A stretch of 33,510 nucleotides of DNA from an uncultured Saprospiraceae bacterium (lineage in GTDB: Bacteria; Bacteroidota; Bacteroidia; Chitinophagales; Saprospiraceae): NCBI GenBank assembly GCA_938015805.1, contig CALLXF010000051.1, positions 1 to 33,510 on the forward strand, read 5' to 3'. The notes beneath the pieces were generated by a model. The model was given only the letters and a program-made list of their open reading frames with translations. It was not told the DNA's origin and ran no database searches. The position numbers were made by a program, and so were the translations under genes. Each line of letters starts with the position of its first letter. Positions within the stretch are counted from its first letter, which is position 1. This document shows, in pieces, positions 16,984 to 25,646 of this stretch.

Positions 16984-17859
16984 ATGGTGCGAATAGGTTA
17001 TAGATTTTGGATCTTATTTTTATTTGGTTCTATAAGTTGTGAAAATGAAAGATCAGTACATAAATCACAAAAAGAATCCATAATCCAATATCCTGAATCT
17101 TCTGGTGATAATCCATTTAACAACCCTACTGACAATCTTATAAAAACAAAAATAGAACTACCTGCAGGTTACTCTAGAATAGAGATACTCGATAACACCT
17201 ACGATTCTTACCTTAGGCATCTACCTCTAAAACCAAGCGATAGTAAAGTTAAGTTATTTAATGATCAGCTTAAGTTTAATCAAGATGCTCATGTTGCCGT
17301 AATAGACTTACCGATAGGAAACAAAGATCTACATCAGTGTGCGGATGCGATTATGCGGCTCAGGGCCGAATATTTATGGCGAGATAAAAAGTACGATGAC
17401 ATCCATTTTGATTTTACAAACGGTTTTACCGTAGCTTACGCCGAATGGATGAAAGGCAAAAGAATGATCGTGAAAGGCAACAAAACCTACTGGGATCAAA
17501 CGAATAATCCCACTAATACTTACGAAGATTTCTGGGAATATATGGAGCTTATATTTATGTATGCGGGAACACTATCTCTTTCTAAGGAATTAAAACCTAT
17601 TCTTATCAATGACATGCAAATAGGAGATGTATTTATTCAAGGTGGGAGCCCAGGTCATGCAGTTACAATAGTGGACATGGCTATAAATGATAATAAGCAA
17701 AAAATATTTCTACTTGCCCAAAGTTACATGCCTGCACAGGAAATGCATATTCTAAAAAATCCCAAAGAGGACATCAGTCCATGGTATATTTTATCAGACG
17801 CAGATAAAATCGAAACACCTGAGTGGACTTTTACTAAGGATCAGCTGATGCGTTTTTAG
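16984..17859 (+). CDS. DUF4846-like exported protein, possible lipoprotein
   Basis: The frame opens at a TTG at 16933, but the ATG at 16984 (MVRIGYRFWILFLFGSISC) puts a hydrophobic signal right at the N-terminus and is the better start, giving about 291 residues. The cysteine at its end could be lipidated, though the box (SISC) is weak. The body contains features I associate with DUF4846 proteins: a YSRIEI...YLRHLPL opening, an HVAVIDLPIGNKDLHQCADAIMRLRAEYLW block, then DIHFDFTNGF and a C-terminal GSPGHAVTIVDMAIN. The biochemical function is not known to me. It is divergent from glyS, and its stop is one base from the stop of the convergent small lipoprotein, with no terminator between. Confidence 0.75.
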   Translation: MVRIGYRFWILFLFGSISCENERSVHKSQKESIIQYPESSGDNPFNNPTDNLIKTKIELPAGYSRIEILDNTYDSYLRHLPLKPSDSKVKLFNDQLKFNQDAHVAVIDLPIGNKDLHQCADAIMRLRAEYLWRDKKYDDIHFDFTNGFTVAYAEWMKGKRMIVKGNKTYWDQTNNPTNTYEDFWEYMELIFMYAGTLSLSKELKPILINDMQIGDVFIQGGSPGHAVTIVDMAINDNKQKIFLLAQSYMPAQEMHILKNPKEDISPWYILSDADKIETPEWTFTKDQLMRF

Positions 17860-17860
17860 A

Positions 17861-18178
17861 TCATAACATTTTATCATTACATCCTAGAGTTGGAGAGGCT
17901 CCTTCCACGCCTACCTCATTTTTTAAAAACTTTATTATTTCATTTCTGGTTTTAATCGTTGTGTCATACTTAAATACGGCTATATTTTTTTCTTTCGATA
18001 TCATACATAGGTATTTTAAACCCATAGAAGGAAAGCTCTGTTCTATCCGAGAAGTCTTTACATTACTTTGTAGATCTAATTGGATTTGATCCGGGAGAAA
18101 ATCATCTTTGCTAATTTTTTCTTCTGATGGACAAGCCATTAGTACTAGAGATAAAAATAGTAAAATACAGTATCTCAT
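17861..18178 (-). CDS. Small putative lipoprotein, function unknown
   Basis: About 105 residues from the ATG at 18178: MRYCILLFLSLVLMAC is a classical lipoprotein signal with the box LMAC. The frame extends six codons upstream into the M14 peptidase gene, but the shorter start leaves two bases after the peptidase stop codon and begins with the signal, so I prefer it. The mature part has no domain that I recognise and ends CNDKML. The near-overlap means it is probably cotranslated with the secreted carboxypeptidase, perhaps as an accessory or inhibitor, but nothing in its sequence proves this. Confidence 0.75.
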   Translation of the reverse strand: MRYCILLFLSLVLMACPSEEKISKDDFLPDQIQLDLQSNVKTSRIEQSFPSMGLKYLCMISKEKNIAVFKYDTTIKTRNEIIKFLKNEVGVEGASPTLGCNDKML

Positions 18179-18180
18179 AT

Positions 18181-20577
18181 CTAAAGTTTTATCCATTTAG
18201 TATGGGAAAGTACATTTCCATTTCCTTTTACTCGGATATAATAAGCTCCACTGTTTATGGATTGTACATCGATAACTGTATTTATATCACTGAGCGATCC
18301 AGAACTTATAGTCTGCCCGCTTAAGCTTAAGATTTCATATGTAAAATCTAAGGCTTTATTAAAATTATTTATGGACACCTGTATAATATCGCTACTAGGA
18401 TTAGGAGCAATTTTTACATTTGATAAATTAATAACATCGGTAGTCTTAGTGATTCCTTTATAAATATCTACTACTAGATCATCAAAGTAAAAACCATCCT
18501 CGCGTACACCCTGATCAGAAACAAATAGATATTTTACATACACATCCTGATTACCTATAAAATCATTTAAACAGATACTCTCCTCTACCCACTCCGACTG
18601 GAAACCATCATAAAGAGGTGACTCATCAGATAACTGATCTGGTACAGCCGGATTAGTATAATTTCCACACATAGCCTGATAGTTTATACCATCAGTAGAT
18701 ACTAATAACTGAACAAAATCATAGTCATTTTCAATTTCAAATTTGGTTTGGAATTTAAAATAAGCGGAATCTGCTTGCATTAAATCTATAGTGTTTATTA
18801 GTACGATCTCGCTGGTAACGTTATTACTATAATTACCATTAGGCGAGTCGGTAATAGAGAAAGGAGCAGATACAAAATCTTCGTTTGTGATATTCCAGCT
18901 TCCTTCAAAAGTAAAATTATCTCCGTTTTGTATATTTTCTACAATACTCTCATCAGGATCTTGACCAGCAGCATTGTAAGATTTAATAATTGGAATTCGA
19001 TGGGTATAATTTCCGTTATCGATAAGCATTGCCAGATTTACTTTTGACTGAGCAAATCCAGGATCTAATGTATAAGAAATGGTAAAGTCCATAGTCTCTC
19101 CTATTGCCATATTTAGATCGGGAAAAATATTATTAGCTAGTGTTAGCCCTGGAGTTTCAGAAACAACAGAGAAAGAAATCAGATCATCCTTCAGTCCACT
19201 TTTTTCTAATTGGAAATTTAAATCTCCAGACAAACTTGTCCATTCGGCGGAAGCCGAAATCTCTCTTGCCCAAGCAAAGTTTAATAGTAAATGAGCGGCA
19301 TTTAGATTTTGACGTAATGCAGATTTATTAAGTCCATCTATCTGAGCTTCTGCTGGCCAGAAAGAAGGTCCCACCTCTGGCGTTAAGGAATAGGCTTTTT
19401 CTTTTTCTGATTGCTCTCCATACATCCAGTCATCACTATCTCCATTAACCACATATCCCACAGTCTCAGAACCAGTCCCGATAAGAAAATCATTTTCTGT
19501 AGTCATAACTCTACCTAATGACTTAAACGCTACGTCCTCATCTGTAGGTTCGTCAGAGTAGCCCCACGGATGGATCAACAGATTTCCAAAAGTGTGATAG
19601 TTAAGGGCGATCTTAAAATTATTTTCTAAAAACAGCTGTCTCATTGCCTGAGTCTCTGGTTCTGAAAAAGCAGAAGGTCCTCTATAGGTCTGGCTATTTT
19701 CGTTACCGGAAGAACCTTGATTATCAAAACCCCAGAAAAAGCCATAGTTTCTATTTAAGTCTACTCCCACTGCAATACCTTGAGGATTTACATATCTATT
19801 TTTACGCCATAGCCCTCCTCCATTTGGATTTGTGATTTCGTTATATACATATCCATCAGGATTTACGATCGGAAAAAAGAACATCGTTACATTATCTACC
19901 AGATAAGTTATTTCCTCATCTGTTCCATAATTTTCTAGTAAGTACCACATATAAAAAATATTCTGCGATAGAGAGTTAGGCTCTCTTGCATGATGTAGAG
20001 AGTTATATAAAATCTGAGGTTTTGCTGTATCGATATTACCTGGAGTATTAGATATCGTCATGTAATACAGCTCTCTGTTTTCATGAGTCACTATATCCCC
20101 GATTGCTGTTCTGGCAGTTATCAGATTTGGATATAACTGTGCCATCTTATCCATTTCTGCAAGAGCCTGATCATACGTTAAATAACCGCCCATACTCCCG
20201 TACGTATAGTTTACTGGAGTGATGTAAGGATCCACTGCGTTATCATCATCGTTGCAATTTTGGTTACGCGATGCAATACTCACATAATCCTGATCTGTAG
20301 TTCCATACTGATCATAAAATTTCTGTACATCTTCTATAATGACATCATATCCGATGCCCGTCTCTCTTAATAATCTTAGTTCTTCTTGATCATATACATT
20401 TATCAGATGCTTATGATGAGCATGAGATCCATGATCAGACTCTAGTCCTAGAGCCGCTACTTCTTTTAAATCGTGATCGTGGAGATGCAGTTTTACTTTA
20501 GAATATATTCTATTCTCCTGAGCTGAAATACTGAGAGTAATAAATAGAAAGAAAAAACAGAAGAAAGGTAATCGCAT
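18181..20577 (-). CDS. Secreted M14 zinc carboxypeptidase with T9SS sorting domain
   Basis: A 798-residue exported enzyme. Signal peptide about 1-19 (ending SISAQE) and a propeptide-like region to about 120. The M14 peptidase domain is at about 125-430, with zinc ligands in HARE (H196, E199) and H328 in NYHTFG, substrate-binding VDLNRNYG, and catalytic E401 in TPEVG. After it comes a beta-sandwich region and a MAM- or jelly-roll-like segment (FEGSWNIT ... DGFYFDDLVV). The C-terminal 75 residues (NVKIAPNPSSDIIQVSI ... HTKWIKL) are a type A T9SS sorting domain, so the protein is exported across the outer membrane and probably surface-attached or released. It likely supplies amino acids from extracellular peptides. 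A small lipoprotein gene follows after two bases. Confidence 0.94.
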   Translation of the reverse strand: MRLPFFCFFFLFITLSISAQENRIYSKVKLHLHDHDLKEVAALGLESDHGSHAHHKHLINVYDQEELRLLRETGIGYDVIIEDVQKFYDQYGTTDQDYVSIASRNQNCNDDDNAVDPYITPVNYTYGSMGGYLTYDQALAEMDKMAQLYPNLITARTAIGDIVTHENRELYYMTISNTPGNIDTAKPQILYNSLHHAREPNSLSQNIFYMWYLLENYGTDEEITYLVDNVTMFFFPIVNPDGYVYNEITNPNGGGLWRKNRYVNPQGIAVGVDLNRNYGFFWGFDNQGSSGNENSQTYRGPSAFSEPETQAMRQLFLENNFKIALNYHTFGNLLIHPWGYSDEPTDEDVAFKSLGRVMTTENDFLIGTGSETVGYVVNGDSDDWMYGEQSEKEKAYSLTPEVGPSFWPAEAQIDGLNKSALRQNLNAAHLLLNFAWAREISASAEWTSLSGDLNFQLEKSGLKDDLISFSVVSETPGLTLANNIFPDLNMAIGETMDFTISYTLDPGFAQSKVNLAMLIDNGNYTHRIPIIKSYNAAGQDPDESIVENIQNGDNFTFEGSWNITNEDFVSAPFSITDSPNGNYSNNVTSEIVLINTIDLMQADSAYFKFQTKFEIENDYDFVQLLVSTDGINYQAMCGNYTNPAVPDQLSDESPLYDGFQSEWVEESICLNDFIGNQDVYVKYLFVSDQGVREDGFYFDDLVVDIYKGITKTTDVINLSNVKIAPNPSSDIIQVSINNFNKALDFTYEILSLSGQTISSGSLSDINTVIDVQSINSGAYYIRVKGNGNVLSHTKWIKL

Positions 20578-20680
20578 ATCGTAAGGCTTAAAAAATTAAT
20601 GGATTAAAATTATAATATGAGGTCGTTTATTAAAAGGAAATCCCCTAATGGTTATTAGGTAAGTCATCTTTTAAAAAGTC

Positions 20681-20698
20681 CAAAATTAGTCAAACATA
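20681..20698 (-). promoter_or_regulatory. Two candidate -7 boxes for the M14 peptidase gene
   Basis: On the minus strand TATGTTTG (20698-20691) and TAATTTTG (20688-20681) both match TAnnTTTG, 104-121 bases upstream of the start. A small hairpin, CCTAAT-GGTT-ATTAGG (20644-20659), would lie in the resulting leader. Confidence 0.35.
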
Positions 20699-20725
20699 TT
20701 ACATACCACGATATCGCCTCCTTTA

Positions 20726-21088
20726 TTAATTCCACCATACGGCATATCCTCTGCGTCTCAGACTGATAGCCAGTTCTTCTTCTAATTTAGTGGCTTCTGC
20801 TTTAGTTAGTGGATTTAGTTTTTCGTAGAGGCTCGGTCTTAGGTATAAACCATATTTTTCTACAATACGGGAAGAGATTTTTATTCCTTTTTTTGTACGA
20901 TATCCTGTCTTATGTTTTTTAAATCTTTCTTCGGGAGTATGGCTCGTCATACCGACATAGAGGCATTCCATTATTCCCATCCAATGGATATTAGCCTCTT
21001 TAAATTTTCTGTTTTCTGACCACACACGTTTGCTTAACTCCACTACATAAACAGAATAATTTTTCCTTGGAGATTTTCTTATAGCCAT
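20726..21088 (-). CDS. GIY-YIG-like small protein
   Basis: A basic 120-residue protein. It has a YSVYVVEL strand followed by CLYVGMT, which fits the two strands of a GIY-YIG nuclease fold with the first motif altered to VYV. PEERFKKHKTG follows, then a conserved-looking GLYLRPSLYEKLNPLTKAEATKLEEELAISLRRRGYAVWWN block. The glutamates in EATKLEEEL sit where a GIY-YIG metal ligand would be. I recognise this arrangement from short proteins of unknown function in many bacteria, and nuclease activity is not established. It starts 27 bases after the lipoprotein gene upstream, so they probably form an operon. Confidence 0.7.
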   Translation of the reverse strand: MAIRKSPRKNYSVYVVELSKRVWSENRKFKEANIHWMGIMECLYVGMTSHTPEERFKKHKTGYRTKKGIKISSRIVEKYGLYLRPSLYEKLNPLTKAEATKLEEELAISLRRRGYAVWWN

Positions 21089-21115
21089 AAAAAGTAACTA
21101 AACGAATTAACAAGT

Positions 21116-21658
21116 CTACAGGGTCATTTGAGACTGTAAAATCTTAAACAGGGTCTTTTTTGCTTTAAAAAAATCTCCTGATCTTGTTTCTAAAGTAGCA
21201 AAATAGCGCTTTCCGTTAAATGGATAAATCAACTGATAATAACGCTGAGTATTACCATAGATATCTGATGTGGTAAATTCGTGTTCAAAAGCCTCCTGAC
21301 GATCATACTCTACAATTCCGGATTTTTTTCTAGAGTAGTTAAATTTAAAACGTGCTCCTTCCACAATCCCAAAACCGATATCTCTAAGATCATCAGTTAA
21401 TGGTGCATCAAATTCTTTTATTAATGCATTAAATCGACCATTGGCTCTGGGATCATAAACATGTAGAGTATATAACAAGTCATCTGAATCTTTTGCTACG
21501 TAATTTCTAGGATACTGTATTCCTAATGGTAATGATTGACTCTCAAAAGATGGCCACTCTCTCTTTTCTTTTTTACTAAGCTCATACTTACTCATGTCTT
21601 TAGTAGAGTAACAGGATGCAAATAGGATTATAGAAAAAAGGAATATAATAGGTCTCAT
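21116..21658 (-). CDS. Putative lipoprotein, PsbP/DcrB-like by pattern
   Basis: A 180-residue protein with a clear lipoprotein signal (MRPIIFLFSIILFASC, lipobox FASC, lipidated cysteine 16). The mature part has short beta strands separated by charged loops: LPLGIQYPRNYVA, LLYTLHVYDPR, SGIVEYDRQEAFEHEFT, QRYYQLIYPFNGKRYFATLE, then a final helix (FKAKKTLFKILQS). That order is reminiscent of PsbP/DcrB-type folds, which is a guess from pattern only. It has a promoter-like box just upstream and is followed by the GIY-YIG-like gene. Function unknown. Confidence 0.75.
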   Translation of the reverse strand: MRPIIFLFSIILFASCYSTKDMSKYELSKKEKREWPSFESQSLPLGIQYPRNYVAKDSDDLLYTLHVYDPRANGRFNALIKEFDAPLTDDLRDIGFGIVEGARFKFNYSRKKSGIVEYDRQEAFEHEFTTSDIYGNTQRYYQLIYPFNGKRYFATLETRSGDFFKAKKTLFKILQSQMTL

Positions 21659-21967
21659 AAATTAATTTAAAGCTTTTCTTTATGACAAAGGTACGCAAGG
21701 AAAGTCATCTTAAGTTAATGTGATAATTTGAAAATGCGGTAATATGGTCATAGCGGTTTTATAAGAATCAAAGAATGTATAAAACTCAAAGACCTATGTA
21801 GGTTTGTGGTTATTAAAAACTTTAAAGTAAGCCAATATAAAAATGAAATAATGTGTAAATCAAGAATCAATACAAGAGCAAGAAAAACAAAAAAATCAGT
21901 GTTTTCCGTGATTATTAAAATCTATTGGACCTTTGAAACTATCGAGCGTTAAACCTTTTTATTCTTA
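21659..21967. other. Intergenic stretch between prfC and the lipoprotein gene
   Basis: 309 bases, AT-rich, no credible gene. The only clear signal is the minus-strand TACCTTTG box at 21686-21693. A short palindrome (ACCTA-TG-TAGGT) lies near 21793. I find no convincing terminator for prfC. Confidence 0.5.
21686..21693 (-). promoter_or_regulatory. Candidate -7 box for the lipoprotein / GIY-YIG-like operon
   Basis: TACCTTTG on the minus strand, exact TAnnTTTG match, 27 bases upstream of the lipoprotein start codon. Confidence 0.45.
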
Positions 21968-23548
21968 CTAAAACTCCGACGTAAAATGGAATCTAACATC
22001 GGGATGTGTTTCCTGGGCCATTTTTAAAGACCATGCGGACTCTGCCATCATCACTAGTTTTCCATCTTTATCTCTAGCAAGGTCTCGCTTACGTTTAGCC
22101 GTAAATTCTTTAAGAGCTTCTGCATTATCACAGTCGACCCATGCTGCCTTATGCAGTCCAACTGGTTCATACTCACAGCTGGCTCCATACTCATGTTTTA
22201 AACGATACTGGATGACCTCAAATTGCAGTGCACCTACTGTTCCGATTATTTTACGGTTATTGATTTCCTTTGTAAATACCTGTGCTACTCCCTCATCCAT
22301 AAGTTGTTCTATCCCTTTTGCGAGTTGTTTAGACTTGAGGGGATCGGCGTTATTTACATATCTAAATTGCTCAGGCGAGAATGCCGGAATTCCCTTAAAG
22401 TGAATTTTCTCACCTTCAGATAAACCATCACCGATCTTAAAATTTCCAGAATCATAAAGGCCTACGATATCTCCAGGAAAAGCCTCTTCGACCACTTCTT
22501 TTTTTGCAGCCATAAAAGAGGTTGGTGCCGCAAATTTCATTTTTTTGTCTTGACGTACGTGGTAGTAATTTGTATTACGACGAAACGTACCAGAGCATAT
22601 CCTCAAAAAAGCAATACGATCTCTATGCTTAGGGTCGATGTTAGCATGTATTTTAAAAACAAAGCCTGTAAATAATTCTTCAAAAGGATCTATAAGTCTT
22701 TGCTCAGTTTCTCTCGGTAATGGATTAGGAGCGATATCCACAAAGCAATCTAGCATTTCCTTTACCCCAAAATTATTAATCGCACTACCTACAAAAACGG
22801 GTGACAGCTCTCCTGCCTCATATTTTTCTACATCAAACTCTGGATATACCTCAGAGATCATTTCTATTTCCTCGCGTAATTCATTGGCTGCAGCCTCTCC
22901 TACCTTCTCATCTAGTATAGGATCATTTAAATCCGTAATGACGATCGCAGCTTCTCCTTCTTGTTTTCCATGAGCTCTAAAAAGGACCAATTCCTTTTTA
23001 TAAATATTATATACTCCTTGGAATCGTTGTCCCATACCTATCGGCCAGCTAAGTGGACAAACCTTTAAACCTAGTTTACCCTCTATCTCATCTAGTAAGT
23101 CAAAACCATCTTTTCCCTCACGATCCATTTTATTTATAAAAACGATCATAGGTGTATCTCTCATTTTACAGACTCCCACTAATTTTTCCGTCTGAGTCTC
23201 CACACCTTTTGCGACATCGATCACTACGATAGCACTATCTACCGCGGTAAGCGTACGATAGGTATCTTCTGCAAAATCCTTATGACCCGGTGTATCTAGA
23301 ATATTTATTTTTTTACCCCTATACTCAAAAGCCATTACGGAGGTCGCAACAGAAATCCCTCTCTGCTTTTCTATCTCCATAAAATCTGAGGTGGCGTGCT
23401 TTTTTATCTTATTAGACTTTACCGCACCTGCAGACTGGATGGCTCCACCAAAAAGCAAAAGCTTTTCTGTGAGTGTGGTTTTACCTGCATCAGGGTGCGA
23501 TACGATCCCAAAAGTCTTCCTACGTTTTATTTCTTCTATCCTAGACAT
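21968..23548 (-). CDS. prfC: Peptide chain release factor 3
   Basis: RF3 is the GTPase that recycles RF1/RF2 from the ribosome after termination. The 526-residue protein has the P loop SHPDAGKTT (17-25), switch-region RGISV (63-67), G3 DTPGH (85-89) and G4 NKMD (139-142). The RF3-specific C-terminal domains follow (TNYYHVRQDKKMKF, GTVGALQFEVIQYRLKHEYG). Length and end (DVRFHFTSEF) are as expected. The gene stands alone on the minus strand and is divergent from the antiporter gene across about 100 bases. Confidence 0.97.
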   Translation of the reverse strand: MSRIEEIKRRKTFGIVSHPDAGKTTLTEKLLLFGGAIQSAGAVKSNKIKKHATSDFMEIEKQRGISVATSVMAFEYRGKKINILDTPGHKDFAEDTYRTLTAVDSAIVVIDVAKGVETQTEKLVGVCKMRDTPMIVFINKMDREGKDGFDLLDEIEGKLGLKVCPLSWPIGMGQRFQGVYNIYKKELVLFRAHGKQEGEAAIVITDLNDPILDEKVGEAAANELREEIEMISEVYPEFDVEKYEAGELSPVFVGSAINNFGVKEMLDCFVDIAPNPLPRETEQRLIDPFEELFTGFVFKIHANIDPKHRDRIAFLRICSGTFRRNTNYYHVRQDKKMKFAAPTSFMAAKKEVVEEAFPGDIVGLYDSGNFKIGDGLSEGEKIHFKGIPAFSPEQFRYVNNADPLKSKQLAKGIEQLMDEGVAQVFTKEINNRKIIGTVGALQFEVIQYRLKHEYGASCEYEPVGLHKAAWVDCDNAEALKEFTAKRKRDLARDKDGKLVMMAESAWSLKMAQETHPDVRFHFTSEF

Positions 23549-23565
23549 GTCATTTTATCAGGCTG

Positions 23566-23573
23566 CAAAAGTA
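23566..23573 (-). promoter_or_regulatory. Candidate -7 box for prfC
   Basis: TACTTTTG on the minus strand, exact TAnnTTTG match, 17 bases upstream of the prfC start codon, in the same TTTTGCAG context as the box before glyS. On the other strand a one-mismatch GATATTTG near 23615 could serve the antiporter gene. Confidence 0.45.
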
Positions 23574-23649
23574 ACGAACAGCCTTGTATTTTTCGGGATT
23601 GCTAAAGATTTCTGATATTTGAAGGAATAGAACTGATTAAAAAACAACA

Positions 23650-25548
23650 ATGTTAGAACTAGCGAGTATCATTATCCTTGGAATTTTTGCACAATGGTTA
23701 GCCTGGAGGTTTAAAGTTCCTGCCATTTTACCGCTGATTCTAATCGGTTTGGCAGTAGGTCCATTTTCTCCTTATTGGATGTCAGAGGAGTTTCTCCATG
23801 GAGCTACTAAGTGGCTAAATCCGATACATGGCAGTTCTAATGGACTTTTTCCGGGGGATAATTTATATTATTTTGTAGAGCTTTCCATAGGTATTATTCT
23901 TTTTGAGGGAGGACTTACGCTTAAGCGGCATGAGATTTCCTCTATCGGTAACATCGTGGGAAAGTTAATATCAGTAGGTTCAACCGTAACCTTTTTTGGG
24001 GCGGCTATAGCAGCTCATTATACCATAGGCTTAAGCTGGTCATTATCATTTTTGTTCTCAGGTCTGATTATCGTAACTGGACCTACAGTTATTGCTCCGA
24101 TCTTACGGAACATCCCTCTTAAAAAAGATGTGGCTAATATTCTAAAATGGGAAGGTATATTAATCGATCCGATAGGAGCCCTAGTTGCGGTTCTGGTTTA
24201 TGAGTTTTTACGATACACTATAGATGATACTGGAGCTCATGGTGGAGGCTCATTTAGTGCAGAGGCATTAAAGCACTTTTTGACATTGACGTTAGAGGGA
24301 TTGGCCTTTGGTACTATCGCGGCATACGCATTGAGAGAAGTTATTAAAAGACACTGGGTCCCTCATTATCTTATGAATGTGTTTACACTGGCTGTAGTAT
24401 TACTTGTCTTTGTAGGTTCAGGATTATTAGTTTCTGATTCTGGATTACTTGCTATTGTGGTATTCGGAACAGTGCTGGCAAATATCGACTTACCTAATAT
24501 GGAAGAGATATTATATTTTAAGGAATCGCTTGCGGTTTTACTGATATCGATGTTATTTATTTTGCTTGCCGCGAATATTAATATCGAAGATTTAGAATTA
24601 TTGGTCAACTGGAAAGCAGCATTACTTTTCTTATCTATAATACTAATTATTAGACCACTAGGTGTGTTTTTGAGTTCGCGTAACAGCACACTTGTTTTAA
24701 ACGAAAAATTATTTATTTCATGGGTTGGTCCGAGAGGAATCGTGGCAGCAGGTATTGCTTCTCTGTTTGGATCTAAGCTGATGAAGCTAAATGCAGAAGC
24801 AGTAGAGTTAGGAAATGTCGTTCCGTTTCCAGGAGCAGAGTGGCTTACACCATTAGTATTTATGATCGTTCTAGGAACCGTTTTACTAAATGCGACTACC
24901 GCTAGCCTGATCGCAAAATTACTAGGTGTGAAAATTACTAAGAGTAATGGAACCCTGATCGTAGGTGCAAGTAAAGCGTCTAGATTACTAGCGGGATACA
25001 TGAAAAGCCAAAACCTCCCAGTAGCCTTAATAGATAGTAATCCTACTAATGTGGCTAAAGCCAATGAAGAAGGTCTACAGGCATACCAAGTAAATATTTA
25101 TGCAGATGAGATCAGAGATAATATAGAACTAAATAATATGGGTTACCTAATAGCTCTAACTGGAAGTAATGATGTCAATAAATTTGCAATAAATAAGTTG
25201 GGAGAAAATTTTGGAGAAAATGGGACGTTTAGAATCATCAGCTCAGAAGAAAAAAATGATAGCACTAGTATACCAGAGCAGGGATTATTTTCTCCTACCG
25301 ATGACTTTATAAATTTCTCTGAGGTAGCTAGAGATTATCCAGCTTTTCATGAGGTGGAAGTAGAATCACAAGATAGATACGAGGCGATTATCGATCAGTT
25401 AAATACTTTAGAAAAATGTATTCCTGTTTTTATTAAGAATAAGGAAGGCTCCCTTAGGATTATAGGATCTAACTCTAAAAAGGAAGTTATTGCAGATGGT
25501 GATGCATTAGTATATATGGGTAAACCGCTACAGCCTACTACTGTCTAG
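23650..25548 (+). CDS. CPA1 (NhaP-type) cation/proton antiporter with TrkA-N domain
   Basis: A 632-residue inner-membrane protein. Residues 1-425 form roughly 12-13 hydrophobic helices with CPA1 landmarks: PLILIGLAVGP, ELSIGIILFEGGLTL, VTGPTVIAPIL (TGP at 143-145), EGILIDPIGA (168-177, with the transport-site aspartate D173) and GPRGIVAAGIASLF. It exchanges Na+ or K+ for protons. After the membrane part comes a Rossmann-like TrkA-N (RCK) domain starting at GTLIVGASKASRLLAGY, with the nucleotide-binding acidic residue in ALIDSNP, which suggests gating by a nucleotide or by redox state. The C-terminal segment has no domain I can name. Ion specificity cannot be read from sequence. Confidence 0.92.
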   Translation: MLELASIIILGIFAQWLAWRFKVPAILPLILIGLAVGPFSPYWMSEEFLHGATKWLNPIHGSSNGLFPGDNLYYFVELSIGIILFEGGLTLKRHEISSIGNIVGKLISVGSTVTFFGAAIAAHYTIGLSWSLSFLFSGLIIVTGPTVIAPILRNIPLKKDVANILKWEGILIDPIGALVAVLVYEFLRYTIDDTGAHGGGSFSAEALKHFLTLTLEGLAFGTIAAYALREVIKRHWVPHYLMNVFTLAVVLLVFVGSGLLVSDSGLLAIVVFGTVLANIDLPNMEEILYFKESLAVLLISMLFILLAANINIEDLELLVNWKAALLFLSIILIIRPLGVFLSSRNSTLVLNEKLFISWVGPRGIVAAGIASLFGSKLMKLNAEAVELGNVVPFPGAEWLTPLVFMIVLGTVLLNATTASLIAKLLGVKITKSNGTLIVGASKASRLLAGYMKSQNLPVALIDSNPTNVAKANEEGLQAYQVNIYADEIRDNIELNNMGYLIALTGSNDVNKFAINKLGENFGENGTFRIISSEEKNDSTSIPEQGLFSPTDDFINFSEVARDYPAFHEVEVESQDRYEAIIDQLNTLEKCIPVFIKNKEGSLRIIGSNSKKEVIADGDALVYMGKPLQPTTV

Positions 25549-25646
25549 TGTTCTAAAAGACATAACAGACAGCATTTAAGGTTAATATTACGTTATAGTA
25601 AGGCAATTAGAAGAAATTCTCGTAATTTCTGTTTTAAATTTCGTAC

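Noticed and set aside
21890-21912. Possible hairpin plus T run after prfC on the minus strand
   Set aside because: The stem (TCACGG/CACTGA) pairs only at a few positions with internal mismatches; too weak to call a terminator.
22638-22973. 111-residue open frame antisense to prfC
   Set aside because: It lies entirely within the conserved RF3 GTPase gene and has no independent support.
24366-25064. 232-residue open frame antisense to the antiporter gene
   Set aside because: The sense strand codes for a clear CPA1/TrkA-N protein; the antisense product is Ser/Thr/Asn-rich with no recognisable motif, typical of shadow frames.
25542-25576. CTGTCT...AGACAG inverted repeat after the antiporter gene
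   Set aside because: The loop is long and no T run follows, so it is not a credible terminator.
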